This document shows positions 1 through 8,480 of a stretch of DNA of 64,000 bases, piece by piece. Where the stretch lies: NCBI GenBank assembly GCA_964487795.1, contig CAZASI010000001.1:186001-250000 (forward strand), written 5' to 3'. The translations under genes were made by a program, and so were the position numbers. Within the stretch, counting starts at the first letter, position 1. Each line of letters starts with the position of its first letter. The DNA is from Patescibacterium sp964487795 (lineage in GTDB: Bacteria; Patescibacteriota; Patescibacteriia; Patescibacteriales; Patescibacteriaceae). Below the pieces are notes generated by a model. It made no database searches. It was not told the origin of the DNA and was given only the letters and a program-made list of their open reading frames with translations.

Positions 1-1564
1 CTTCGTTAGGAACCAAATCCTCAACGCTGAACTCTTTAATACCGTGTTCGATAATCGCGGTCCGGCGCTCATCACCGAATTTTTCAGTCAACTCAATCAA
101 CTCTTTTTTCACGATTCCTAAAATCTTGGCTTTTGATTTCAAAATGCTTTCAAGTTCCTTGATAATCGCTAACTTTTCCTTTAATTCATTTTCAATATGC
201 AAACGCTCAAGGTTAGCGAGCGATCCAAGTTTCATTTCAACAATGGCGAAGGCTTGGCGGTCAGATAACTTGAATTTCTTCATCAAATTGCCCTTGGCCT
301 CTTCTTTGTCTTTTGAAGCTTTAATAGTTTTGATTACCGCATCAATATTATTTAAGGCAATCATCAAACCTTCCAAGATATGCGCGCGGTCGCGAGCTTT
401 TTCCAATTCAAATTCAGTGCGGCGACGAATAACCTCGTCGCGATGCTTGATGTGTTCTTCTAAAAATGACTTCAGGTTAAGAATCTTTGGCTGAATACCA
501 TCAACCAAAGCAAGCATGTTCATGTGAAAGGTTTCCTGAAGCTGTGTCTGCTTATACAAACTGTTTAAAATCTTTTTCGGGAAAGCATCTTTCTTTAATT
601 CAATGACAACGCGTACGCCGTCTTTGTCTGATTCGTCACGCAAATCCCTAATGCCTTCAATCTTTTTCTCACGCACCAAATCAGCAATTTTTTCAACCAA
701 GGTTGCTTTGTTAACTTGGAAAGGAATCTCAGTAATGATAATTGAAAAACCACCTGTCTTTGTTTCAACAACTTCAGCGACACCGCGCATCACAACGCCG
801 CCTTTGCCTGTCGCATAGGCGCGATTGATTTCTGAGCGATCATAAATAATACCGCCGGTTGGAAAATCCGGTCCTTTAACAAATTGAGTTAAATCTTCAA
901 CCGTGGAATCCGGGTTTTCTATTAAATGAACAATGGCAGCCGATACTTCGCGCAAGTTATGAGGCGGAATATTGGTCGCCATACCGACGGCAATACCCAT
1001 TGATCCGTTTAATAACAAATTAGGCAGACGAGCCGGTAATACTCGAGGTTCTTGCTGTGAACCATCGAAGTTTGGAATAAAGTTAACAGTTTTCTTTTCA
1101 ATATCTGATAGTAATTCTTCGCTAATCGGAGCAAGCTTTGCTTCGGTATAACGCATAGCAGCGGCGTTGTCTCCGTCCATCGAACCGAAGTTACCTTGAC
1201 CGCGAACTAAAGGATAGCGCATTGAGAAATCCTGAACCATACGAACCATAGATTCATACACAGCCGAATCGCCGTGCGGATGGTATTTACCAAGCACTTC
1301 ACCGACAACCGTCGCTGACTTTCTAAACTTTGCTCCCGGACGAAGTCCAAGATTCCACATCGCGTATAAAATACGACGATGAACCGGCTTTAAACCGTCG
1401 CGAACATCAGGCAAAGCACGCGAAACAATTACGCTCATCGCGTAATCAAGATATGAACGACGCATTTCATCAATAATCGGCTGATCTTCAACCGTACCGA
1501 GATTATTGTCGTTAACAATTTCCTCTTCGTCCTTTTTTGGTTCTTTATCTTTAGCTTTCGCCAT
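1..1564 (-). CDS. gyrA: DNA gyrase subunit A, 3' end missing (partial)
   Basis: Type II topoisomerase subunit that cuts and rejoins DNA for negative supercoiling. The open frame starts at the ATG at 1564 and runs off the left edge, giving 521 residues of the breakage-reunion domain; the C-terminal beta-pinwheel lies outside. Seen: the N-terminal YAMSVIVSRALPDVRDGLKP block, the catalytic tyrosine in AAMRYTE (about Tyr139), and the quinolone region HPHGDSAVYE with Ser100 and Glu104 at the positions of E. coli Ser83 and Asp87. It is the last gene of a minus-strand unit after the MBL hydrolase and a small membrane protein, 10 nt from the latter. No Shine-Dalgarno precedes the start. ParC is the main alternative name, but the N-terminal half fits GyrA well. 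Confidence 0.95.
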   Translation of the reverse strand, partial: MAKAKDKEPKKDEEEIVNDNNLGTVEDQPIIDEMRRSYLDYAMSVIVSRALPDVRDGLKPVHRRILYAMWNLGLRPGAKFRKSATVVGEVLGKYHPHGDSAVYESMVRMVQDFSMRYPLVRGQGNFGSMDGDNAAAMRYTEAKLAPISEELLSDIEKKTVNFIPNFDGSQQEPRVLPARLPNLLLNGSMGIAVGMATNIPPHNLREVSAAIVHLIENPDSTVEDLTQFVKGPDFPTGGIIYDRSEINRAYATGKGGVVMRGVAEVVETKTGGFSIIITEIPFQVNKATLVEKIADLVREKKIEGIRDLRDESDKDGVRVVIELKKDAFPKKILNSLYKQTQLQETFHMNMLALVDGIQPKILNLKSFLEEHIKHRDEVIRRRTEFELEKARDRAHILEGLMIALNNIDAVIKTIKASKDKEEAKGNLMKKFKLSDRQAFAIVEMKLGSLANLERLHIENELKEKLAIIKELESILKSKAKILGIVKKELIELTEKFGDERRTAIIEHGIKEFSVEDLVPNE

Positions 1565-1574
1565 ACTAAAAAAT

Positions 1575-2036
1575 TTAATTAGGTAAGGTGTTTGGCAACT
1601 CAGGATTTACCGTCGGAGTAACTGACGGCGAAGTGGTTGCGGTCGGAGTGCCGATAACCGGCGCTTCAAGATTCTTCAAATCATTCTTAACTTCAGACAA
1701 GGTGTCACTCAATTCATTTTTAATTGAAGCGAAATCTAATTTTTCTTGTTCATTCGTGCGCGGAAAAATATCGCTGGCTCCTAAGATGCGATTCAAATTC
1801 GTAATCCAAATTCCGACAACCACAGCCATAACAACACTTACTCCCAACCACATCACTAAACGTTTATTCTTATCTTCAGTCTGACTATGAGCGTGATGAT
1901 GATGCGGAACTGAAACATGACCGTGCGCCACGGGTCCACCCGACAAAGCGACTGTTTTTAAAACAGCCGGTTTGCGGCTGCGGCGCTTCGGGCTGACACT
2001 TTTTTTTGCGGTAGTTTTTTTTGTGATGCGGGGCAT
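1575..2036 (-). CDS. Small single-pass membrane protein, unknown function
   Basis: 153 residues if started at the ATG at 2036, directly after the stop of the MBL gene; an in-frame upstream start would overlap that gene. Layout: a Lys/Arg/Thr-rich N-terminus (MPRITKKTTAKK), a His-rich patch (HGHVSVPHHHHAHS), one membrane helix (LVMWLGVSVVMAVVVGIWI), a short helical stretch and a Thr/Pro-rich tail. The likely orientation is cytoplasmic N-terminus with an outside tail. The His cluster could bind metal, but nothing proves it. It sits between an MBL hydrolase and gyrA with almost no spacing, so it is probably co-transcribed. Not recognised as a named family. Confidence 0.7.
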   Translation of the reverse strand: MPRITKKTTAKKSVSPKRRSRKPAVLKTVALSGGPVAHGHVSVPHHHHAHSQTEDKNKRLVMWLGVSVVMAVVVGIWITNLNRILGASDIFPRTNEQEKLDFASIKNELSDTLSEVKNDLKNLEAPVIGTPTATTSPSVTPTVNPELPNTLPN

Positions 2037-2037
2037 A

Positions 2038-2691
2038 CTACATTTCCAAAACAATTAATTCCATGTCATCTTGCGGCAAATCTTTTTTAATAATTTTAAA
2101 CTTTTCTTCCATGCGAGGCTTCATGGCAATCGCCTTTATAAATTGATCAAGGGTACCGAGAGGTTTAGATAATTTCAAACCCGGCACCTGATAATGCATT
2201 GGTATAATAATGCGCGGTTCAATTTGATTAATAACTTTTACGGCTGTCTGCGCGTCAATCGTGTACACGCCACCCACGGGAATTAATAAAATATCAGTTC
2301 CTTCAAGGCGTTCAAGTTGCTTGTCGTCGAGTTCATGGCCCAAATCACCAAGATGCGCGATAGACATATCTTCAAGCTCAAAACGGTAAATAACATTACT
2401 GCCGCGTTCTCCTCCTTTACTCGTATCGTGCCAAGAATGAATACCGTCAATATACACGCCCTTGGTTTCATATTCACCAGGACCGCGCACCACAAACGGT
2501 TCTCCTTTTACAGCATCTAGATTATTATGATCATCGTGATCATGACTGATGCTGACGATATCAGCTTCAAGCCGAGCTAATTTCAACCCGATTTTTTCAG
2601 GATGAAAAGGGTCTGTTATAATACTAACTTGATCTGCGCCGGATTTGCCTTGTAAGCGAAAAGCGGAGTGTCCGAGCCAAGAAATCTGCAT
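2038..2691 (-). CDS. MBL-fold metal-dependent hydrolase (UlaG-like)
   Basis: 217 residues. Metallo-beta-lactamase fold protein of the UlaG/UPF0173 type. The start MQISWLGHSAFRL is typical, followed by the metal-binding motif HDHDDHN (about residues 50-56), a GPGEYE strand, HLGDLGH and a late PMHYQVPG histidine. Family members are usually cytoplasmic Zn/Mn hydrolases of phosphoester or lactone bonds; the substrate here is unknown. It is the first gene of the unit leading into gyrA and has a good promoter upstream (2728-2756) with about a 30-nt leader. The family assignment is firm, the reaction is not. Confidence 0.85.
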   Translation of the reverse strand: MQISWLGHSAFRLQGKSGADQVSIITDPFHPEKIGLKLARLEADIVSISHDHDDHNNLDAVKGEPFVVRGPGEYETKGVYIDGIHSWHDTSKGGERGSNVIYRFELEDMSIAHLGDLGHELDDKQLERLEGTDILLIPVGGVYTIDAQTAVKVINQIEPRIIIPMHYQVPGLKLSKPLGTLDQFIKAIAMKPRMEEKFKIIKKDLPQDDMELIVLEM

Positions 2692-2727
2692 GGTAATTCA
2701 AGAATATGTAATAAATAATACTTCTTA

Positions 2728-2756
2728 AATATACGCTAAAATTAAGCTTATGTCAA
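2728..2756 (-). promoter_or_regulatory. Promoter of the MBL hydrolase-gyrA unit
   Basis: Reading the minus strand, TTGACA (2751-2756) is followed after 17 bp by TATATT (2728-2733). The start codon at 2691 would follow a leader of about 30 nt. No other strong promoter is apparent before gyrA. Confidence 0.7.
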
Positions 2757-2843
2757 CGAAGCAAACTTGATTTTCTGCTGATTTTATGCTGTATTTATTA
2801 AATCAGTCCAATACAGTATAATGGACATACACCGATATAACTT

Positions 2844-4322
2844 ATGTACGATAATAATCGCATGTTACAAGATCTTGAAGCACTACAACACGGCGGCGCG
2901 CCAAAGCGTCGACGTCGTTTTATGCATTGGCTTTTAATTGTACTCGCAGTTTTTGCACTCATGTTCATTTTCTTCTTTGTAAAAAACTACTTTGCACCGA
3001 CTACTAAAGATTCATGGGTTGATCGTGTACCGATTATCGGACAAGTTAAACACTTGGCGGAAAGTTCTGATCGAGAACTTAAAGGAGAAGAAAATGATCG
3101 CATCAATATCCTCTTACTGGGTATTGGCGGCAAAGGCCACGACGGCGGACAGCTAACCGATACGATTATTGCCGCGAGTGTTAAACCTTCAACCAAGCAA
3201 GCGTCAATGCTTTCAATTCCTCGTGACTTAGCTGTGCCGATTGAAGGTTCAGGTTTTGGAAAAATTAATAGTATCGCCGCCTATGCCGAACAAAGCGATC
3301 CGGGTAGCGGCGGTTTAGCTTCTTCTCAGGCTATTGGCGATCTCTTAAACGCTCCGATGGATTATTATGTACGCGTCGACTTTTCAGGTTTTGAAAAAGT
3401 AATAGATCAGATCGGAGGCGTTGATGTGTTTGTTGATAATACGCTTGATGACTACGCCTATCCAATTCTGGGCAATGAAGACAACGCTGATTATTACAGT
3501 CGCTATGAACACTTACACATTGATCAGGGCTGGCAACACATGGACGGATCACTCGCTCTTAAATACGCTCGTTCTCGTCACGGTGTTGGCGGCGAAGGGT
3601 CCGACTTTGCACGCGCCAGACGTCAACAAAAAATACTGTCAGCTGTTAAAGAAAAAATTATCTCCGCAAATTTTCTTTTAAACCCGACTCGAGTATCTTC
3701 TTTAATCAGCACCCTGCATGGCAATATCTCAACAAACTTAAAGGTTTGGGAAATTTTAAAACTCTGGTCAATTGTAAAGGACATTGAAACTGAAACAATT
3801 ATCAACCGGGTACTTGATAACAGCGCTGCCGGTTTACTCGTTGATGATCGCGGCTATAACGGAGCATATATCTTGAGCCCTCGCAGCGGAGACTTTTCAG
3901 AAATCCAATATTTATTTAACGGTATCTTTGGCGCAGTGTCAGACAACAAAGTTAAATCAAGCACACAAAGCAAAGAAGATATTACCCTAACTATTTTTAA
4001 CGGCACTTGGGTCAACGGATTGGGTAGTCGAGTTGCTCTTGATTTGGAACGCGAAGGAATTAATGTTGTTGAGATCGCCAATTCAACCCGTCATAATTTT
4101 GAAAAATCAGTTATCTATGATTTAAGTTTTGGCGCTAAGCGAGACGCCCTACAAGAACTAAAAGAAAAGACCGATGCCAATATAGCTCCAACACTGCCGG
4201 ATTGGCTAAAAACCGAATTACAAGAACGCAATGCTGAACGCAAACGCGTGCAGCCTGACTTCATCCTTATTCTCGGAACCGACGCGGATACCTCAGGATC
4301 CGGTACGGAAAATAACAATTAA
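2844..4322 (+). CDS. LytR-CpsA-Psr (LCP) family transferase
   Basis: 492 residues. LCP enzymes move glycopolymers from a polyprenyl-phosphate carrier to the cell wall, acting outside the membrane. Seen: a basic cytoplasmic N-terminus (APKRRRR), one membrane helix (about 28-50), then an LCP domain with NILLLGIGGKG, LTDTIIAASV, ASMLSIPRDLAVPI, GGVDVFVD and ALKYARSRHG including the conserved arginines, and a C-terminal LytR_C-like domain beginning near ITLTIFNGTWVNGLGSRVA. Its stop is immediately followed by the ATG of der, so they are probably co-transcribed. A TATAAT at 2817-2822 is a plausible -10 with a weak -35. Confidence 0.9.
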   Translation: MYDNNRMLQDLEALQHGGAPKRRRRFMHWLLIVLAVFALMFIFFFVKNYFAPTTKDSWVDRVPIIGQVKHLAESSDRELKGEENDRINILLLGIGGKGHDGGQLTDTIIAASVKPSTKQASMLSIPRDLAVPIEGSGFGKINSIAAYAEQSDPGSGGLASSQAIGDLLNAPMDYYVRVDFSGFEKVIDQIGGVDVFVDNTLDDYAYPILGNEDNADYYSRYEHLHIDQGWQHMDGSLALKYARSRHGVGGEGSDFARARRQQKILSAVKEKIISANFLLNPTRVSSLISTLHGNISTNLKVWEILKLWSIVKDIETETIINRVLDNSAAGLLVDDRGYNGAYILSPRSGDFSEIQYLFNGIFGAVSDNKVKSSTQSKEDITLTIFNGTWVNGLGSRVALDLEREGINVVEIANSTRHNFEKSVIYDLSFGAKRDALQELKEKTDANIAPTLPDWLKTELQERNAERKRVQPDFILILGTDADTSGSGTENNN

Positions 4323-5714
4323 ATGAAAACACCAAAAGCTCCACTCGTCGTGATTTTCGGACGAACCAATGTCGGAAAATCAACTCTTTTTAACTGCTTA
4401 ACCGAGCGGCATGGTGCTTTAGTATCCGATATTCCGGGGACTACTCGCGATGCCAACCTCGCAAGCGTTGTGTGGCGCGGACAAAGTTTTGATCTCGTCG
4501 ATACCGGCGGTTTCATGGACTTTGACTTTTTACGTTTAAAAAAAATTAACGCCGAAACAATTGATGAGTTTGTACAAAAACAGGCTCGTGATTATATCAA
4601 AAAAGCTGACCTTATTTTATTTGTCGTTGATTCGCGCGACGGCTTATTGCCCCAGGACAAAACAATGGCGCAAATTGTTAAGCGTATTATCCCTAATAAA
4701 AAAAATATTTTAGTGGTAGCCAATAAAGCGGATAAAAAATCTTTGGCGAACACAGCTTCAATCGAATTTATGAAACTCGGCTTAGGTGACGTTGCGGCGG
4801 TGTCTGCTGCAACTGGAACTGGCACGGGAGATATGCTTGATTTTATCTATACTAAAATTGATCCGATTGAACGACAAGATGAAATTAATAAGGAAGAAGC
4901 ACCTCGTCTTAAAGTTGCGATTATTGGAAAACCTAACGTCGGCAAATCAAGTTTGATTAATGCCATACTTGGTTTTCCTCGCGTTATTGTTTCACCACTT
5001 CCTCACACAACACGCGAACCGCAGTATGCGCGCTTTACGTATAAAGGAAAGGAAATTGAATTTGTTGATACGGCTGGTATTACTAAACATGGGCACAAAG
5101 TAGAGAACCTGGAAAAATTCAGTATGGATAAAAGTTTAGCGGCGATTAATAAATGCCAAGTTGCTATTTTAGTTTTGGATATTTCGGAACCTCTAACAAA
5201 ACAAGATGCACGTTTGATTGAAGAAATTACCGGACGCCACAAGAGTTTAATTTTCGTTGCCAATAAATGGGATTTGGCGGAGAAGAAAGATCCGAAAAAA
5301 TTCACCAACTATATTTACGGTGAGCTGCCTTTTGCAACTTATGCACCGATTCAATTCTTGTCAGCTAAAAATCGCGCTCGTATTGATCAATTGCTGGACT
5401 TGATTTTAAATGTTGCCGAGCAACGATATATTATGCTGCCGGATTCAGCGACGGACAGACTTTTGCGTATGGCTGTTAGAAAACATAAACCAACCAAAGG
5501 CAAAGGAACTAAATATCCGCGTATCTATGAATTTAAACAAGCAAGTGTTAATCCGCCGAGCTTTATGGTTCAGATCGGTCCGCGTCAAAGTATTGCCGAC
5601 TCTTACCTTCGCTTTTTAGAAAATCAATTACGTGCTAAATTCGGCTTCCTCGGAACTCCAATTTCAATGTGGGTAAAGAAGGGTCGTGATGTGCACGGAT
5701 TGCATGATAGTTAG
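4323..5714 (+). CDS. der: Ribosome-associated GTPase Der (EngA)
   Basis: 463 residues. Der is an essential double-GTPase needed for 50S subunit assembly. Both G domains are complete: first P-loop GRTNVGKST near residue 12 with DTGGF and NKAD, second P-loop GKPNVGKSS near residue 204 with DTAG and NKWD, followed by the C-terminal KH-like domain. Length is normal for the family. It starts at the ATG abutting the LCP stop codon, without a Shine-Dalgarno. Its TAG stop lies at the left end of a palindromic repeat element (5713-5845). Confidence 0.96.
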   Translation: MKTPKAPLVVIFGRTNVGKSTLFNCLTERHGALVSDIPGTTRDANLASVVWRGQSFDLVDTGGFMDFDFLRLKKINAETIDEFVQKQARDYIKKADLILFVVDSRDGLLPQDKTMAQIVKRIIPNKKNILVVANKADKKSLANTASIEFMKLGLGDVAAVSAATGTGTGDMLDFIYTKIDPIERQDEINKEEAPRLKVAIIGKPNVGKSSLINAILGFPRVIVSPLPHTTREPQYARFTYKGKEIEFVDTAGITKHGHKVENLEKFSMDKSLAAINKCQVAILVLDISEPLTKQDARLIEEITGRHKSLIFVANKWDLAEKKDPKKFTNYIYGELPFATYAPIQFLSAKNRARIDQLLDLILNVAEQRYIMLPDSATDRLLRMAVRKHKPTKGKGTKYPRIYEFKQASVNPPSFMVQIGPRQSIADSYLRFLENQLRAKFGFLGTPISMWVKKGRDVHGLHDS

Positions 5715-5845
5715 ACCTCTCCCGGTCTGTCGCTTCGCTCCATCCCACCCTCTCCAGCCTTGCTGGCGAGGGTTATTTGTTTTTTTAGAAACCCTCTCCA
5801 TTAAAAATGGAGAGGGTGGACGCCGAAGGCGGCCGGGTGAGGTCT
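5713..5845. repeat. 133-bp nested palindromic element (MITE/REP-like)
   Basis: The ends pair with each other (AGACCTCTCCCGG against CCGGGTGAGGTCT), a second level pairs CCACCCTCTCCA with TGGAGAGGGTGG, and there are two internal hairpins: one around 5747-5773 and one with an 11-bp perfect stem around 5791-5817. It has no coding potential. It starts on the der stop codon and ends 30 bp before pth, so as RNA it may end the der transcript or protect its 3' end. Confidence 0.65.
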
Positions 5846-5860
5846 TGGGCTAACTAATGC

Positions 5861-5866
5861 TATACT
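5861..5866 (+). promoter_or_regulatory. -10 box of pth, leaderless-type
   Basis: TATACT lies 8 nt before the ATG of pth, so transcription should begin at or within a base or two of the start codon. No Shine-Dalgarno is present. The -35 is weak. Confidence 0.45.
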
Positions 5867-5874
5867 AATAATAT

Positions 5875-6417
5875 ATGAAAATAATCGTTGGCCTCGGTAA
5901 CCCGGGCAAAGAATACGAAATAACTCGTCACAACGCCGGCTTTATGGCCGTAGATTTTTTGGCAGAGCAACATAACCTAACATGGGCTTTAGATAAAAAA
6001 TCAAAGTCTCTTATTGCTGAAGGCGAAGGGTTGATGTTGATAAAGCCGCAAAACTTCATGAATCGTTCGGGCGAGAACGTCGCCGCGATTATGCGCTATT
6101 ATAAAATGCTAGCTTCTGGGATTTTCGGAATAAAAAAAGACTCTGATTTGACTCAGGTCTTGAGTGTTATTCACGATGAACTTGATTTAAATTTAGGAGA
6201 CTACAAAATTTCAGTAAACTCGGGGAGCGCCGGACATAACGGTGTTCAATCGATTATCGATTCTCTAAAAACCAAAAATTTTAAACGTCTTCGTCTCGGA
6301 ATCTCAACTGAAGCGCGTAAGCAAATTCCCGGAGATAAATTTGTCTTAATGAAATTTAGTGAAGAAGAATTGATACAACTAAAGAAAGTCATTACGGAAA
6401 CAATTAAGCAAATTTAA
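5875..6417 (+). CDS. pth: Peptidyl-tRNA hydrolase
   Basis: 180 residues. Releases tRNA from peptidyl-tRNAs that drop off ribosomes. Seen: GLGNPGKEYEITRHNAGF with the catalytic histidine at position 20, the KPQNFMNRSGE block, VIHDELDL and the SAGHNG loop. All catalytic residues (Asn, His, Asp) are present. Length is slightly short of E. coli Pth but normal. It is probably monocistronic, started from a leaderless-type promoter and ended by a hairpin terminator just after the stop. Confidence 0.95.
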   Translation: MKIIVGLGNPGKEYEITRHNAGFMAVDFLAEQHNLTWALDKKSKSLIAEGEGLMLIKPQNFMNRSGENVAAIMRYYKMLASGIFGIKKDSDLTQVLSVIHDELDLNLGDYKISVNSGSAGHNGVQSIIDSLKTKNFKRLRLGISTEARKQIPGDKFVLMKFSEEELIQLKKVITETIKQI

Positions 6418-6442
6418 AACCCGCCTGTTGTCAGCGGGTTTT
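6416..6442. terminator. Bidirectional terminator between pth and 6470-7075
   Basis: Arms AAAACCCGC and GCGGGTTTT around a short loop. Convergent genes end on both sides, so it can serve both. Confidence 0.75.
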
Positions 6443-6469
6443 ATAATATACAAATTAAACTCCTATAGT

Positions 6470-7075
6470 TTAGGTTATTGATTTTTCTGAAACTTTCTTG
6501 CGAAATGTAATCCTATTGGGACTGTATCTGTCGGAACTTGTTTCTTTTTCCAGGGTCCAACCATACCCCGGGCAGCGATCGCTATACTCCAATCTGATAC
6601 GCGCCATATTGTACTTGCTTTCTCCAAAGAAAACATAGTAACTGAACTCACTGTTCAGTGCCACGGGCGATATTTCTCCCTTATGAGAGCTCTCCAGTAA
6701 ATCCTTTACCAGCGATAGAGCTTCATTTAGAGAAAATAAATATATATTGTCTGCTTCAAGCCCGAAATTTGGCATAACTTCAGTTTCTTCAATCTCGAAG
6801 GCCGGTACATTTATTTCCTCGCTACCCAATAAAGATTTAAAGGGATTCCACAAGAACATAAAAATATAACAGGTATCTGAAAAAAACTGGGTGGGTATGA
6901 ATTTTGATTCTTTTATTAACTTTGATGGAGGCGGTTCGATTTCGAGTGGTTCCTGTAGTGTTGACCAGGAAGTCGAACTCTTTCTATTAATCAAGATAAT
7001 TATGATAATAGATAATACTATAATCACGCCAACTATTAAGACCGTGTTCTCAAATGAACTGAGTAAAAGTGTCAT
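6470..7075 (-). CDS. Single-pass membrane protein, unknown function
   Basis: 201 residues, not recognised. One N-terminal membrane helix (about 10-30, rich in Ile/Val: VLIVGVIIVLSIIIIILI) precedes a soluble region of about 170 residues that contains YYVFFGESKYNMARIRLEYSD and ends with basic residues. A Shine-Dalgarno (AAAGGA) lies 7 nt before the ATG, and a TTGACA-17-TAGGAT promoter is at 7123-7151. It stands alone between two terminators, as an independent unit. It is the first of a group of accessory genes with this layout. Confidence 0.7.
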   Translation of the reverse strand: MTLLLSSFENTVLIVGVIIVLSIIIIILINRKSSTSWSTLQEPLEIEPPPSKLIKESKFIPTQFFSDTCYIFMFLWNPFKSLLGSEEINVPAFEIEETEVMPNFGLEADNIYLFSLNEALSLVKDLLESSHKGEISPVALNSEFSYYVFFGESKYNMARIRLEYSDRCPGYGWTLEKETSSDRYSPNRITFRKKVSEKSIT

Positions 7076-7122
7076 ATCAGTTCCTTTCTAATATGTTATT
7101 TTTAAAAAACAATTAATATTCC

Positions 7123-7151
7123 ATCCTACGTTACGACCTGTTTTTTGTCAA
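7123..7151 (-). promoter_or_regulatory. Promoter of the 6470-7075 gene
   Basis: On the minus strand TTGACA (7146-7151), 17 bp, TAGGAT (7123-7128). The leader is about 40 nt. Confidence 0.65.
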
Positions 7152-7158
7152 TATAAGA

Positions 7159-7187
7159 AAAACCCCAGAAAATATTTTCCGGGGTTT
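7159..7187. terminator. Terminator after the 7205-8891 operon
   Basis: AAACCCC/GGGGTTT hairpin with an A/T-rich middle. On the minus strand it is followed by a run of T. It directly precedes the promoter of the next minus-strand gene. Confidence 0.75.
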
Positions 7188-7204
7188 CTTCTTAAAAGTA
7201 CAAA

Positions 7205-7978
7205 TTATTGATTTAATAAAGGAACATCAATGATATAAAGCCCTTTGCCGAATCTGCCTATCTTATAAATGACAGATACTTGCTGGCCATCATCATATTT
7301 ATCATAAATCTCAGAACTGACATAAAACCAATCACTTTTTTTACCGTTTCCAGTATCAACTTCGATCTCAAAACGGAATCCTGATTCCTCACCTTCTGAA
7401 GCTTCTTCTGTTTCTAGATCAGCTTCTTCATCATTGGTGATTCCCTCTTCTCCATTTTCTTCTGCATCATCACTGTCATCTTCTTGATCATTTTCTTCAT
7501 CGTCATCGTCATCTTCGTCACCAAAATAATCATAATCTCCATCGATAATAACGCCCACACCATGTTCTTCACGTACTCCGCCATATTCAATCAAGTGTAC
7601 AAATGAAACTACGGCAACTAAGGCTAAGAGAAATGCAGTTATTAGCAAGATGATGATAATAATTAAGCCGATGAGATTGAGCCATAATGAATCATCAAAA
7701 AAGAAACCGATATACCATGCTGTCAGCTTTTCATACCAAGTTGGTTCTTCATAACCCGGACCAGCAATTTTTCCCGATGTTATATTATATAACCCGACAG
7801 GTTCAAAGAAGCCTTTGAAATTATCATCTCTGAAGACAACATAGTGATCGCCATCTTTAAAATACATCTGAGAATTCTTGTTGACTTCGAATCTCATATT
7901 TGTGCCTGTTTCTTCCTGAGCTGTGACTGACTGTGCTATTAAGAAAATAGCGAAGATACTGATAAATAGTTTTTTCAA
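7205..7978 (-). CDS. Secreted/membrane protein with acidic linker; paralogue of 8020-8463
   Basis: 257 residues, not recognised. Signal peptide (MKKLFISIFAIFLIAQSVTAQ), a short outside region, a hydrophobic segment (about residues 97-130), a very acidic Asp/Glu linker (about 150-200), then a C-terminal domain with FRFEIEVDTGNGKKSDWF and VIYKIGRFGKGLYIIDVP. That last domain is also found in the neighbour at 8020-8463. The start is TTG at 7978, supported by AGGAGA 8 nt upstream. It is the third gene of an operon 8891-8481-8020-7205 with one strong promoter and one terminator. Confidence 0.7.
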   Translation of the reverse strand: MKKLFISIFAIFLIAQSVTAQEETGTNMRFEVNKNSQMYFKDGDHYVVFRDDNFKGFFEPVGLYNITSGKIAGPGYEEPTWYEKLTAWYIGFFFDDSLWLNLIGLIIIIILLITAFLLALVAVVSFVHLIEYGGVREEHGVGVIIDGDYDYFGDEDDDDDEENDQEDDSDDAEENGEEGITNDEEADLETEEASEGEESGFRFEIEVDTGNGKKSDWFYVSSEIYDKYDDGQQVSVIYKIGRFGKGLYIIDVPLLNQ

Positions 7979-8019
7979 TTTTTATTCTCCTGTTAAAATT
8001 GTTTGATTTTATTTTATTA

Positions 8020-8463
8020 TTAATTCAATAATGCAGGAACATCAAAAATCTTTAGCTGTCCACTGAACCTAGCTCTCTTATAGATGGCTGACACCTGAAC
8101 ATTGTTGTATTCATCAGCTATCTCAGAACCGACAAAATAGCAATCAATTTCTTTGCCTCTATCAGTATCAACTTCGATCCGAAAATTACATCCTGATTCG
8201 TCTGGTTCAGGAACTTTTTTTAGTATAGTTCCGAAACCATGTTGGTCAATTACTCCGACGTATTCAAGAGCATATATAGTATAAAATAAACTATACACAG
8301 CCATAAAAACCATCGCTATCACTGACGCCATCAGAAGAATAAGACCCAAGGGATACAGTGCTCCTGAAAAGAAAGAGTCATACGCTTGCAGTATTTCTTC
8401 ATACCATGGAATCACGGTCATGAAAAATACATAAATGCTTATATTGATTATTAATTGTTTCAA
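8020..8463 (-). CDS. Membrane protein, paralogue of 7205-7978
   Basis: 147 residues, unknown function. Two hydrophobic segments (about 5-20 and 30-65) are followed by the same C-terminal domain as the next gene: IEVDTDRGKEIDCYFVGSEIADEY and VSAIYKRARF..LKIFDVP. The acidic linker of its larger paralogue is reduced to a few residues. The start is TTG at 8463 with AAAGGG 7 nt upstream. Middle gene of the operon. Confidence 0.65.
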   Translation of the reverse strand: MKQLIINISIYVFFMTVIPWYEEILQAYDSFFSGALYPLGLILLMASVIAMVFMAVYSLFYTIYALEYVGVIDQHGFGTILKKVPEPDESGCNFRIEVDTDRGKEIDCYFVGSEIADEYNNVQVSAIYKRARFSGQLKIFDVPALLN

Positions 8464-8480
8464 TTTTTTCCCTTTCGGTT

